Source: Aquanectria penicillioides
Lineage: Eukaryota; Ascomycota; Sordariomycetes; Hypocreales; Nectriaceae
DNA: 64,000 nt
Assembly: GCA_003415625.1 (NCBI GenBank)
Contig: PYIU01000002.1
Location: forward strand, 1,364,001 to 1,428,000
Direction: 5' to 3'
Positions 24,901 to 36,692 of this stretch are shown one piece after another. How positions within the stretch are numbered: position 1 is the first letter of the stretch; each line of letters opens with the position of its first letter. Under the pieces are notes generated by a model. It did not search any database. It was not told the DNA's origin and saw only the letters and a program-made list of their open reading frames with translations. The position numbers and the translations under genes are program-made.

Positions 24901-25356
24901 TGGGCTTACCTCACGCCGCCCCCCCCCCTCCCTCTCCATCTCCCCCGCCCCCTCTTCCCCTTTTTTCCCTCTTGATCTCAATCCTCCGAGACTATGTCTC
25001 ATGTGGGATGAGGTAAGATGAAGCCCACGGCGAGGCGTCATAGATGCTAACCATTGAGGCTCTCGGCCGGCCGGCCGGCCCATGTCATGATAGAGAGTGA
25101 GGGCCCCAGGTGGTCAGCGCGCTCTGATAATCTAGCAAGGCGTCAAAGCTAGATGCTCAGATAGCTTACATGATTTCGGGTTCGACCACACCATTCATCT
25201 GCGATATTAGTTGCTGGAGAGAAGGGAAAAGAAAAGAAGAAAAACAAAACTTATGGAACCACTTGGGAGGAGCGGCGTGGAGTGAGAAGGGGGGGGGGGG
25301 CAATCTTGTTGATGGCTCGGTCCATTCATTTCATCATCCCATTCATCGTCATCCAT

Positions 25357-26522
25357 CTACAGCTTAAACTCGTACAGATCCAGGCCCCTGGTTCCGACAT
25401 CCACTCGGAACACGGCCCCTCCATACTCCTTGCTCTCCCCCTCGCCCTCGTCGTCTCCGGCCGTCGTAATCACCAGCTCCGTGCCCACGAACTGCGCACA
25501 TGTGATGTTCCGCGTCGGCAGTTGCACCTCGCCTACAACCTTGCCCTCCGGGCTGATCTTGAGGATGCGGCTCTCGCCGTACACGCACTGCCAGAGGTTT
25601 CCGTCCACGTCCACGCGGAAGCCGTCCGGCTCGCCGTGCCCGTCGTGCTGGTAGAAGAGCCGCTGGTTCGCCACGGCGCCCGTCTCAAGGTCGTAGTCAA
25701 ATGCCAGGATCTGCCGCGCCGACGAGTGTGTAAAGTATACGGTACGGCCGTCGGGCGAGAAGCCAGGGGTGTTGGGGATGGTGAGGCCAGTCAGAAGCTC
25801 CTCCTGCGAGTTGGCGTCCATGCGGAGGAGGGCGCCTTTGCAGCCAAAAACTTGTTAGCACTACTAACTCTCTTCCCGTAGGCATAGGGCGAGGGGGGAA
25901 AATATTCCCCGATGATGCACCGCAAGTGTAACCGCATGGCTGATTCAACGATGAAAACAAATGAAAAATAAATGAAAAAGAGTAAAAATACATGACCCGG
26001 CAGGCAACGCGACTAGCCTGTGGGTGGTACAAGGTGGCGGCGGCATGTAATAATGACAAGTCGCGATATCGATAGATAGAAAACAAAAGGACGTCACTCA
26101 CCTTCAGCCTGGAAAGGCCCAAGCCCAAAGTCCGTCATGGTACCCAGCCAAAAGCGCCCGTGGGGATCAGCCGCACCGTCGTTGCTGCGGATGCGCTCGT
26201 TGTGTGGATCATTGAATGGCTTGATGAGCTCATAGGTGCCCTCCTTGACGTCGAGCACAGCCAGCCCGTACTTGACGCCCAGAACAATGCAATCGCTGGG
26301 GTCGACGCCCGCAATGTTGGCCGTCACCGTCGGGCACACGTCGAGCTGTAGCGTTGTCAGGGATGGGAGGCCTTCGTCCACGTTTACACGGTGCAGCTGC
26401 TTCTTCTTGATGTCGACGAAGCGGACCGTGTTGGTCTTCTTCTCATAGAAGGGGCCCTCGCCGAGGAGGCAGTGCGTCTCGAGCCAGGGCTTCTCAACCT
26501 TCCATCGCTGAATGTCGGCCAT
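25357..26522 (-). CDS. SMP-30/gluconolactonase/LRE-like protein
   Basis: Two exons, 26522-26102 and 25835-25357, splice in frame (donor GTGAGT, acceptor TGCAAAG) into 299 residues, the normal size for the family. The intron is 266 nt, long for this genome. The protein is a single six-bladed beta-propeller. It begins with the metal-ligand Glu motif LLGEGPFY (about residues 19-26) and carries RSNDGAADPHGRFWLGTM (near 112-129, Asn and Asp ligands), then NTPGFSPDGRTVYFTHS and GEPDGFRVDVDGNLW, containing further conserved Asn and Asp. Members are divalent-metal lactonases or related hydrolases of sugar lactones, usually cytosolic; no signal peptide is visible. The exact substrate cannot be told. 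The gene is intact, without frameshift. Neighbours do not suggest a pathway. Confidence 0.9.
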
Positions 26523-27445
26523 GACGAGCAGTGTCTTTCTGTCTTCCTGTCTTTCTTTCTTTCTTTCTTTTCTTCCTTTATCGGAGTTGATATTAGTCCA
26601 AGGACAACAATTTCTTCGTCTTTAGAAGCGGCGTCCTATGCGTTTGGTTCCTGTCCAGTGTCTTGTGCTGCTGCGTTGAGGCTTTTGCTTGCGCAAACTG
26701 CGGGCGGCGGGGTTGATATGGATGCGTCGAGTCTACTTGCGATTGACGATGGGGCACACCGTTCGGTCCGGTTCGGGCGAGACAAGACCGAGCTGTTGAG
26801 CCTGAGCGGAGCTCCTCTCACACGCAGACTAGAGCATCAAGAGAGGATCGAATAAAGCCGACACGAGAAAGAGCATGTCCTACGGCGCAAGAGACGCGGC
26901 GACTCATCCAAGTTATAAGTTCCTGTCATATAGATCTGGAGCCGTCCGTCGATTGAGGTTGAATCTGCAGGCACGCGACGTTGTGCGACGTTTCGGCCCC
27001 GAGTCCGGCACGGGCGGGCCTGAAATCCGGCCGCCTGCCACCTCCACCTCCACCACAGCACGCACCAAAATCCCGCCCACCGTGTCCCAGATCTCGCCAT
27101 CTTTCGGAACCATGCATGCCGGGCAGCTATCTATGCTTATCCCCTCGTCTATAGTAGACGCCGGCGTCGGAAATTTCCCCCGAACCCCCCCCCCCTCCCT
27201 AGAGAGAAAGTTGGGAGGAGGACTACGAGGAAGAAGGGGAGGAGGGTGAGGGGGGCAAATAAACCACATCCTTGTCAGGGTCCTGCTTCTGCATCGACTG
27301 CATCGACTGCAACGAGGAGGGAACATGACGTGATGGACAGAGCGAGAGCCTCCATTTAGCGCAGCCGTAACAGGGCGCGGGATGGTGCCAGGGTTTACCC
27401 AGAAGAGAGAAGGGGGAAAACGATGCCCTCCTGAATGCGACCTGC

Positions 27446-27497
27446 ATCCATACATACATACATACATACATACCTACATACATACCTACATACATAG
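27446..27497. repeat. TACA/CATA tetranucleotide microsatellite
   Basis: Imperfect tandem array of a 4-base unit, interrupted by ACCTACA steps. Confidence 0.9.
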
Positions 27498-29848
27498 TCT
27501 ACATACCGGAAGGTCCTGCAGACGACCAACCGAAGCGGCCAACCGACCAACCTACCAACGGCGTATCCTCTTTTTTTTTTCTCCTTCTTTTGTACCCTTT
27601 TTTTTTTTTTCACTTTCACCTGGTCGCGGTCGCGGGGGACCCGGGGCTGGTCCGCGCTGTGGCGTCTTGTCCCAGGTTTCCCGCTGCAACAATCTCACCT
27701 TCTTCGAAGCCTGGACCAGACTGTCGGGTCCAGAACGTCACAATTGAGCGACGCGATTGGGGAACCGGCTTCTTGGGGGTGCAGTCTTGGGACCGTCCTA
27801 GGGGTGGATTCTGGAGTCTTTTCCCTCCGTATGTTCGACGGCCCTGCTTTGTGTTCAAGAGGTGTGTGTACACAGGTGTTACTGGTGTTGTCAGATCCGG
27901 CGTTGCACTGGGGCCGCCAGTTTATCGCCTTCCGCACCTACATCGTAGATGAGGTATAGCATTCCGCCCTTCGCCCAGCTCCAAACAGGGTGGAGATTGC
28001 GAGATCGCCAAAGCTAAAGGGAGCGGCAAATTCAGCTGCATCATCTCGCCAAGTAGCCAAAATAACCAAATTAGCAAGTTGCGCTTGAGTTGAAGTTTGT
28101 TCTCCCCAATGTTTGCTTGCCCGGTAATTGACCATTACGACCCTTGAAACAGGTGGACAGGGGGGGCAATCTGCAAAGCCCGACACACCGGATATTCTTC
28201 ATCCATTGTAGCCTTGGCGTACACGCTATTAACGTGACACAAGCAGGAATATTGTGTTAGCGATCCCTCCCTTGAAGGGCTTTTAATCAATGGCTGTTGA
28301 TGGCGATGAAAAAGAACTCGAGTTGTTTTTTTTTTTTTTGCTACCACACATGGGGCCTAGGACCCGGAACCTGGGCTTCACTGCCACATGCCCCCTTTAT
28401 CACCAACACTCTAGACGCCATCACCAGAAATCCTGGAGTCCTGCAGCGAATCCATCTAGGTCTAGATCCACTTCTCGTGTCGCAGCATGGATGCGCCGAA
28501 GCGCATCCATACTACTCCGAATAAGATCCAATCTCGATCCACAGCCCTCGCAACTCGGGATGAAAACACGCACGTGGCTTTGAGACGAGGTGGAAAAGCT
28601 CTCATTGTGGCTGCTGGTGTTGGGGGTTCCCCCACCGACTGCGGGTTGTTACAAGTTGAGCAGGCCGCAGCCTAAGGAACGTTGGTGGTGACCATAGTCG
28701 ACAAAGAGTCGGCAGCCACTGGGGGTGTAATAGCCCGTTAGCCAACTTGGCAGGCTTGCCCTTCAACCCACACTTCCTGAGATGGGATGGTTCAATTCCC
28801 TCCAGGGGGGTCGGCCCATGGCGGCGTCGACGGACCACACCAACATGAACGGGAACGAGGGCCAACGTGTGCGGGAAGCCCACATTCACTTGAACGATTC
28901 CGCACTCCACAATCCGGCTCCGCACTTAGGCTTGGTTGCAAGCCAACACACAGCCAACCTGCAAGGCCCGAACAATAAAGCTGACGGCGATGTGTTGCTG
29001 GTCGTCCGAACCCTTACTAGGGCTCGAGGTCCAGGCCAATTGCCTCCAACGGGGAGAGAGGAGCAAAAAAAGAAAAATCCCCACGCAGCCCAACGAGCGG
29101 ATATCATCTTCTCAGGGACCACGACAACCATTGAACCTCCTCCGGCGACGGGAACATGGGGGGCTCATCAGGTCGTCATCGGGCAGCAACACCACCATCA
29201 TCCCGCAGACAACCTTCACACACTCACATACGGGAAAACACACGCGCGCGTATACATTGGCAAACAGAAGGACAACGCAGCAAAGGGACAGCTCAACCCG
29301 CAGTGCCCGCATGTAGGTAAGGCCGGTAAAGCGCAAACGCACGCACGCACGCACGCAGACAAGACACACACCGCCATGCTGTCATGCCTCGAGCAGCAAC
29401 CTGCAGCAGCGCGCAAGGCGAACGAAGCGGCCAAAGGAACCGTTGGGTGACGGCAACCGTGGTGCGACCTGCATTGTACAGCTCCGCACGCAGACGCAGA
29501 CGCACTCGGCGCCTGTGCCGGTCACTGGTTCTGATGCGTCAGTGCATCGCTACTGCACTGCTGGCAACCGAATGCAAAGAGGGGATCATGCATGAACCAG
29601 GCCCCGGGCGCCCTCCCGGCGAACGACGCAGCACAGACGAAACGATGCAGGCATGCGGATGTGTGCCTGCTCGAGGGAGGGTAGCGCCGGTACTGGACGG
29701 TCAGGGCAGGCCAGCACATCACCAAGGCGGGCGAGGGGGTCCTTGGTGAAGGGAAGGGGGACCACGGCGAGGACACGACAGGGCAGGCCGGGGCAGGGCG
29801 GATTAGTTGCAGGATGCAATGCATGCCATAGATACATACCGTCACTCG

Positions 29849-30067
29849 TCAGCTAGTCGCGTCTCCAGCAGGCCGTCTGTGTCTGGCTGATTGCCCGCCG
29901 CCGTGACCGACCGCTGGGATGCCTTGGTCACGGGAGGTTGAGGGCCCATGATCGCCGGTGCTAGACAAGGGGGAAATCGTTGGCCACAGCCCCTTCGAGA
30001 CCACATTGATCGCCTCAGCATCCTTGGGCGGATGGATGAGCGGTGGGGGTTTAGCAACCAAGGCCAT
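29849..30067 (-). CDS. Possible short protein gene, low confidence
   Basis: An ATG at 30067 in good context (CCCCCCATGGCC) opens a frame with GC-rich third positions: MALVAKPPPLIHPPKDAEAI, then NVVSKGLWPTISPL. A second frame overlapping its 3' half and ending at 29842 (AIMGPQPPVTKASQ...ETRLADE) has similar coding character. That suggests a frameshift or intron around 29,960, just after a short C-run. No domain recognised. It could be chance. Confidence 0.22.
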   Translation of the reverse strand: MALVAKPPPLIHPPKDAEAINVVSKGLWPTISPLSSTGDHGPSTSRDQGIPAVGHGGGQSARHRRPAGDATS

Positions 30068-30679
30068 GGGGGGATGGCTTGGGGCAAGAGCTAGACCGAT
30101 GGACGCCCTGGCGAGCGACCCAGAGAGAGCCGCAGAGACGGCAGAGAGACGCGAGACGAGAGACGCGAGACGAGAGACGAGAGGAAACAGGAACCTCTTT
30201 TTTCGGTAGCATGGCATGGCAAACGGCGGCTAATTAATAAACCTGATGGCGGTAATTAGTTGTTGGAAGCAATTTTAGCTTCCTTCAAGGGAGGTACTTC
30301 GTCACACAGTACGTGCACGCTCATATTCCTGCCCACTGTGAATGGCCGAGGGATTCGACTGAGCACCGTCCAACTACTGCTAGGGACGGCCCGGCGTGAG
30401 AACGGGGATGAATGCGCGTGTGATGGCTTGATTCGGACATCGTCCAGAGCTGGAACGGGCACGGCACCTGAAGCAGAGCATCCAGATTGTCCTGGTACAG
30501 CACCAGTCCCGCAGGTAGGGATATGGCCTGTTGACTCCAGAGATTGCTTATTTATTACCGTCATTTCTCGTCTCATCCGGTCTCACCTACGTCCCATTAT
30601 CGGATACCCGTCGGGACTAGGCTTGTTGACAGAAGCAGATCCTGTCGTATTGGATTGGATACAAGGGCTGGGAGGCACG

Positions 30680-30990
30680 TCAATCTTTAGTGCTTCGTAT
30701 AGTTAACACCCTTCGGGGAGCAATGTACCTCCAGGTGATCTTGATCCTGAATGAACCACAACGAATCCGGCCCCCCCCCGTTGCTACCGAGACCGCCACC
30801 GTGAAGGTCCATTTCCCGCCGACGCCAACAACAAACCGTAGCTCGTCCATCTCGCCCAGCACCGCCGCCCTGGGGATTTCGTCATGTTTGTGCAACCACT
30901 GTACGTGCCGCTCAAGATTGGCCCCCTCACCCCCGTGGTCTCATCCGCCAGTTGTCCGCAACCCCACCACCGCTGCGTCCAACCAGAGCC
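30680..30990 (-). pseudogene. Possible coding fragment, function unknown
   Basis: One minus frame reads NLERHVQWLHKHDEIPRAAV and continues with GEMDELRFVVGVGGKWTFTV, strand-like alternation with GC-rich third positions. It runs to a stop at 30680. Upstream the frame meets a TGA, but adding one base to the adjacent G5 run would link it to LADETTGVRG. It may be an exon of a broken gene or a relic. No family recognised and no start defined. Confidence 0.22.
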
Positions 30991-33900
30991 TGCAGAAGCT
31001 CTCTCATTTGGCCGCCACGACCACGAGCAAAGGCTCGCCGCGCTAATATTTCCTAGCCGATAAGTAGACTCCTGGACCCGACAGAAACTGGGGCCAATTC
31101 TTATTCTTAGTTAGCAATGTCTAGTCCTGCGGCAGCCATCAATGCCAGACACGCCCCGTCCCGCCCAAGGCTGTCGACGCCGCAAACTGCGGCTAGGCCT
31201 ATTGCTGGGGCATACCTGCCTTGATGTGACAATGGCAAGCCACCCGTCGTCAAGCTGTGCGGTCCTCTTCTCATTGCAACCGCCCCCAAATCCAGCTAAT
31301 TTCGCTGTGTTGGACACTTCATTTCCTCGCCAGCTCGTGACCGGCTGTCGGGTAAGGACCGTGGTCAAGGCGGGCGCACGGCAACGTCACCTCATCCTGG
31401 CCACCACCGAGCCACTTACAAAAGGTGGTCGCATATGTCAACCAGTCCGAGCTCTAGCCGCACAGACTTGCAAAGCCGGTTCTATTTCCAAAGTTCTCAC
31501 TCCCGGTTGTCTACGCTACACTCCCTCTGCAAGGCCCTGTCCTGTCGAGGCAGGTACCGCTCATGGTCCATCCAATACCGACTGACGATAACCTCTCCGG
31601 CCATGTCACAGAGGGCTAGGTCATCATGGCAGGGAAAACTGGGTTGCACAAGCTGGTCTCAGCGTGGGCCGCCGCGGCAATGCTCGATGAGGTCGAGCGT
31701 CGACGCCAGCCGTTCATACACGGCTGCTACTCCTGAGCAAATTGATTGGTGGCGAACCAGAGAGTTATCCAGCTACCGCCTCTAGATCATAGTCTCCCTC
31801 GATCGGTGGGTTGTTGCCTCGCGCGTGACATACGTAATGCCATGGCGGATCGCACACCGATGAAAACCTCCTTAGGCTGGACTTCCAGCGCATTGGAACG
31901 GGCGCCTGGTGCCAGCAAGAGGCCTTGCTGCAGGAGTAGTCGCACCGCTAAGCACAACTGTCGCGAGAAGCTGCATACTGGCTACAGGCGGGCCTTGCAG
32001 CTTGGACAAGGGTGCTGCCCCAGTCCATCCCTTGTCCCATGCATGCTATACATACCAACTGTGAGCGTGCCAGAACTGTCGTGGGGTTTTATTTTTTTTT
32101 TTTTTTGTTTTACTTTTTAGTGTGCCTATAAGACGGGGATCCCTGGCGGGCTCAATGCACACACGCCCCTCGGTCATGTTGCCGCGTATCACCGCTCGAT
32201 CCAGGTAGAGAGGAGCTCAGCAGATAACCACAACGCAGGGAAAGGCTGTTGAGTGAGGCGAGATGTTTGTTGTGAGACACGTGCGCCAACCTCATCCCGC
32301 ATGGCCATCGCCTAATAGTTCTCATCCACTCTACCAGTTTAGCGGAGGTTGCAGCCGAAGGGATCTAGAGTGCTCACCCATGCCCCAAAAGCATGACAGA
32401 GAAACGCAACGGCCAAGGTATGTGGAGAGATAGCGTCGTAGCCGTATGGATCAGAGTTGGACAGGGTGCAGATCCAGTGGGAATGAGAGAGCAAGAAGCC
32501 CATGGGCAAGATGCTTGTCGTGGTCGAGGCGTTGAGCACGTAAGTTGAGATATGATGGCCAGTGCCAATGAAGTGCAATGGATGGGACAATTTTCCTTTT
32601 CCTCTTCCTTTCTTTTTCCTCTGGGACGTCTTGATGCGCGAGAGCAGCCCATGTGCTCTAAATTTCGTTCGGTACTTGGTTGCGTAACAGGGCTGCTGAC
32701 GACCTTGGCGGTCGGACAGGGGCTTTTCCGTGCTTCCGTACGCAGGTCAGTTGTCGTGTGGTTCAAAGTCGATGTGTTTTGAGAGGAGGAGGGAGGCTTG
32801 GTGTAGTGTGGTGTGGTGGACAGCATTGCGGCAGGCAATGAAAAGTAGGCCCAAACCTACCTACCTACGTACCTGGCCTTGGCTGTGGTATGTAGGCACA
32901 GGGTTGTACATGAGTTTGATGTGTGTGCTCTCTGCATTGCACAGCAAAGGTTTGCAGGAGGTTGAAGAAAAAAGAAAGAGAAGAAAAAAAAGACTACACA
33001 TCTCGAGCTGCCTGATCCAAAATGGCTTGACATCAGCCTCCCAACCTTCCTACCAAGATCATCGTATTTTCAAACAAATCAAGCAAAGTAGGTAATACCT
33101 CACCATTCCTATGCCATTTATAGAAAGAGCAGGCATCAATTCCGGTAGTCTTGTCGTTCCTGCTCCGCACGCATGTCATCGGCCCACGGATTCAGAGACA
33201 ATTGCACAAAGGTAAGAGACCTGGCTCTCTTCGTTTCTTCTTTCTTCTTCAGGCGTTAGGACTCTTGTCTTCTACCCTGCCCTCTGTTGGTGGTACGACA
33301 GCTTTCCCGTCTTGCCCACTGCAATTGCTTGGACAGGTTCTGGGTAAGGTATCTATAGCACGCCCTGGGCAGAAACGAGAAGCCATACCCACCTGCGTAG
33401 TCATGTTACACTGCACCTCTTTCACCAACGGTTGAGTCAGGGCATGGCAGTCAGGCATGAAGGAGCCTGGCTGTGGTGCAGCTGTGGTACCTGGGTACCT
33501 CGTACATCTGGCAGCTGAAGAGCTTGCTTGCCCTGGCTTACCACTCCTCCATCAACCTCGTGCTTCCCACCCACCTCCACCCTCCATTTGCGCTACGACT
33601 ACTCCGTACGACGTAACAACTGTACAACGGATTCCATTTTCACACGGGGGGCGTGTCCCACAACCCAACGCTCCCTCATCCTCACTGCGTCACCCGCACT
33701 TCTACAAAGCAAGACATCCACATCCCCATGTGGCTGTCGGCGCTTTTTTTTTTATCCCTCCCCCTTGGCCGCCAGAGCAAACAATTGCAGGTGTCTCACG
33801 AGGCTCAGTGGAACCTCCCATTTTTGTCCACGGCCCTGCCCTGAGATTATCACAATGGGACCTCTTTTTTTTTTATTAGGCCCAGGGACGCCGTCATGCT

Positions 33901-35167
33901 GGACACAGCAGTGGGTGGTATTTGTGCCTTGGGAAGGCGTGAGATTTGACCAGGACCGCAGCAGACCAACCAGCCAGTCAGCCAGCCATCCCGTCGTCCC
34001 GCCATTCCCGTGCTGGCCGATGCCATGCTATGCCATGCTATGCCATGTCATGCTGTGCCAACCCACGCGCCATCACACCCCTTTCTGGCTTTGTGCTCAT
34101 GCTGCCAACGACGTCGGCCCTGTGCCTTGGACGGTCACTAGCCCATCCGCAACCATGGTGCAGCCATGACTGTTTTTGGCTTTCATCCCATCAACCTTCC
34201 GACATGGAATCTACGTGGTATAGCCACGAGCAGATGCATTCAACCTGGCCTTGCATGACCAACGACCCAACCGAGCCCATCTACGTACCAAACGAGACCA
34301 GAAACTTTCCTCAGATGCCTGGCAAAGTGCAGGGAGGGAGCCGGGGAGCCGCCCACTCACAAGACTCCCAGGGCCTGGACAGACTGGGGTCCAGTCAGCA
34401 ACCAGCCGGGGCGGGCCACCCGAACCCACGGGCGCGGAGCTCGCGGCGGCGATCGCTCTTGCTTCCATGTCCCTCGCCCCTCCCACCCCCATTTCCCAGC
34501 TACATTTCTTCTCCAGCGAAGCGGCTTGTTCGCTGCCCGTCGTCTTCTTGTCGTCTCTTCTCTCTTCTGCAAGGCGTAACACATATTGCTTTTTAACTCT
34601 CCCGAGAGGGTGGTCTTTTGGGTCCCAGCGCGTCTAGCCCTCTTCAACTTAGATCATGTCCACCTCGCGCCAACAACTCGCATGCCGCATGACCAGGTTG
34701 CCGCTCCCGCAGCTCAAGAGCGAGGTGTGTTCGTTGGCAATCCCTCCCTCTCTACTGTGCATCCAGGAGGCATCGAGGGCCGGAGCACGTTCGAGGGCAC
34801 CGAGGATGAGAGCATGTGTACCCAACCAGCCTCATGCGTGTGGGCGAATGGGCTGGCGCCCTGTCCATCCGTCACCACAAAGCTCTGCGGCCCATAGCCC
34901 ACAGCCAGCGCAGCGCCGCCAGTGCCTGGGTCTGTTCTGCTCTGGCGCAGCCCACGTTGACCGCCTCGATTCCATCCCATCCCCTTGGAACCCGCCGGCC
35001 TCGGGCTAGGGCAATGGGGGAGGGGCGGTGTCGAGGGACAAGCAAGGGCGCTAGTAACACTGGACGGCTCTCCAGCGACGGCACAGGCGTGCAACCCTCG
35101 GTGCTGCTCTCGACGGTGGCCTAGCGGGTATCCATGCCCTTGGTTCCGCGTCTAGCTTGGGAAGTCA

Positions 35168-35374
35168 TCACTGGACGTGGCTGTCGAATGGGTCGTCACC
35201 GTAATCCATTCCGTCACAACTAGGTGTCGGGGAGGTGATGCCGCGGGCTGGGATGGTCTCGCACCTTAAAAACACACCGACTACTAGTCCAAGGGGGAAT
35301 GGGAGGAGTAGGGGAAAAAAAACAAGAAGGAACTTAACACATGCCGGGCCAAGGTACAGTAGCTTCCCCCGTGT
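35168..35374 (-). CDS. Possible short C-terminal exon or small membrane peptide
   Basis: The stretch ending at 35168 reads ETIPARGITSPTPSCDGM then DYGDDPFDSHVQ, with strongly C-biased third positions. It is preceded by an acceptor-like TTTTTAAG and a pyrimidine tract. The same frame stays open through the tract and would give a hydrophobic segment from an ATG at about 35374. It is unclear whether this is an intron-exon junction or a small single-pass peptide. Confidence 0.2.
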   Translation of the reverse strand, partial: TRGKLLYLGPACVKFLLVFFPLLLPFPLGLVVGVFLRCETIPARGITSPTPSCDGMDYGDDPFDSHVQ

Positions 35375-36692
35375 CATCTGTGACCCAGGAAAGCTCAATC
35401 GTAGCAACCTGTCTAAGCCTTGCTACACAGTCCAGGCAGGCTTGGCACCGCGGAGTCTTGTTGCATGGGTTAATATGGGGCGCACCCTGGTGCATGCTGG
35501 GGCCCGTTCCTGGTTGTGTACAATGACCCTAGTCGACGGGTAATGGGGTGCTCCAGAAAGCTATGGCATCGTTAGGTCCAGTTCCGGCCAAGGACCCGGC
35601 TTCCTGTGCTCTGGCAGACCCTTGCCATGTCTTCCACAGTACTATGGCAAGTCAATGACCTTGCGGGACTTCGACCCATGCTTCTTTTGATGCTCTTTAC
35701 CAGGGGCCCCGCCCTGTTTGGCGCTTGATAAGAACGGGGCGGGTGAAATCAGTCTTTTCTCAAGTGCTGCAGAGCACATTCAGAAGAAATATAATGTGGC
35801 TGTCCCATAACGACCCAGGCTGGGTCTCTAACACTTTTACAAGGGTCTCTTTTTTGTTGGCTAGTCGAAGGCTATCTTACATCATTGCTTGCCGGTCCCA
35901 GTGCGTTTTGTTCATCTTCTACCTCTACCGCTTCCTTTCCTTCTCTTGCTTCGCACGCGCCTTGCGGTCCAAAGACGGTCGAATCCTTTCTCTGTGTCCG
36001 CCTCCTCGCAGCTGTTAGCAATAGTCTGATTCTTAGGTTGCATCCCCCAGTACAACCGGCCTTGCTTCACTCCCTCACAGCTAGCTAGCTAGCTAGCCCT
36101 GTCGCCTCCCCCAGCTCGAGAGATTGCTCGTCGACAAAGACTCGTTGTCGACAAACGCCAGCAAAGCCAATTATTCGAATAATAAGGCTAACGAGTTTCT
36201 TTGGCTGGTGCTTCACCAATCCGCCGGTTGTTCGGAGCTCCACGCCTCACTGGCCATTCACAAGTACGAAAGTTTTCTTGGGGAGTCTGATTTGCCGGTC
36301 AGGCTGCACCTCATTCTCTCCCCCTGTCACCAGATCCAGGTTGTCTGGCAACCACCACTTACGCCTCTCATCTTTGTTGATGACAAGCTCCCCAAGTTGA
36401 ATCGAAGCTCGGCGCCTCTTCTAGTCGCTCCAGCATCCTCGTATCAGACCCGTCGTGGCGACTCTTGCCGCGCCGGCTCAGCTTATTGATCTACAGCCAG
36501 CCACGCCTCAGGTTTCCGATTTCCTGGAGCGACCACTCTTTCTCTGGACGGACACCCGTTCCTTCCCTCCCTCCCGACAGGACTGCCCAAGCTAAATCAG
36601 CTGGAGTTATTGAAACCTGGACGCCTGGCTCAAATCCAACCCGTACAAAGACACCCCAGGAAGCAGGCGACCCAGCTCTTGAACCTTGATAT

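Larger units (their letters stand above)
20749..25356. other. Repeat-rich intergenic region
   Basis: No convincing gene. It contains hexamer arrays GCCATA/GCCATT (21,060-21,112) and CACCAA (21,255-21,283), CA-rich arrays, an AAAAT array (21,580-21,606), T-rich tracts (21,780-21,960), an ACTCG array (22,694-22,728), AGACGC (23,431-23,453), GAGAGG (23,815-23,846), an A21 tract (24,499-24,519) and CTCTGCG repeats (24,724-24,758). Open frames across these are low-complexity by-products. Confidence 0.6.
26523..36692. other. Long gene-poor region with weak coding traces
   Basis: About 10 kb without a convincing complete gene. It contains the promoter of the SMP-30-like gene (with a CTTT array at 26,550-26,573), a TACA/CATA array (27,446-27,497), T-runs, a GAGACGA-type array (30,137-30,182), an ATGCCATGCT array (34,019-34,055) and a CTAG array (36,079-36,097). 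Weak coding-like fragments at 29.8-30.1, 30.7-31.0 and 35.2-35.4 kb are listed separately. The last kilobase is probably the CT-rich leader of the bZIP gene. Confidence 0.5.

Noticed and set aside
28782..29450. 222-codon plus-strand frame
   Set aside because: His/Thr/Gln-rich from CA-type repeats, no domain, no splice support.
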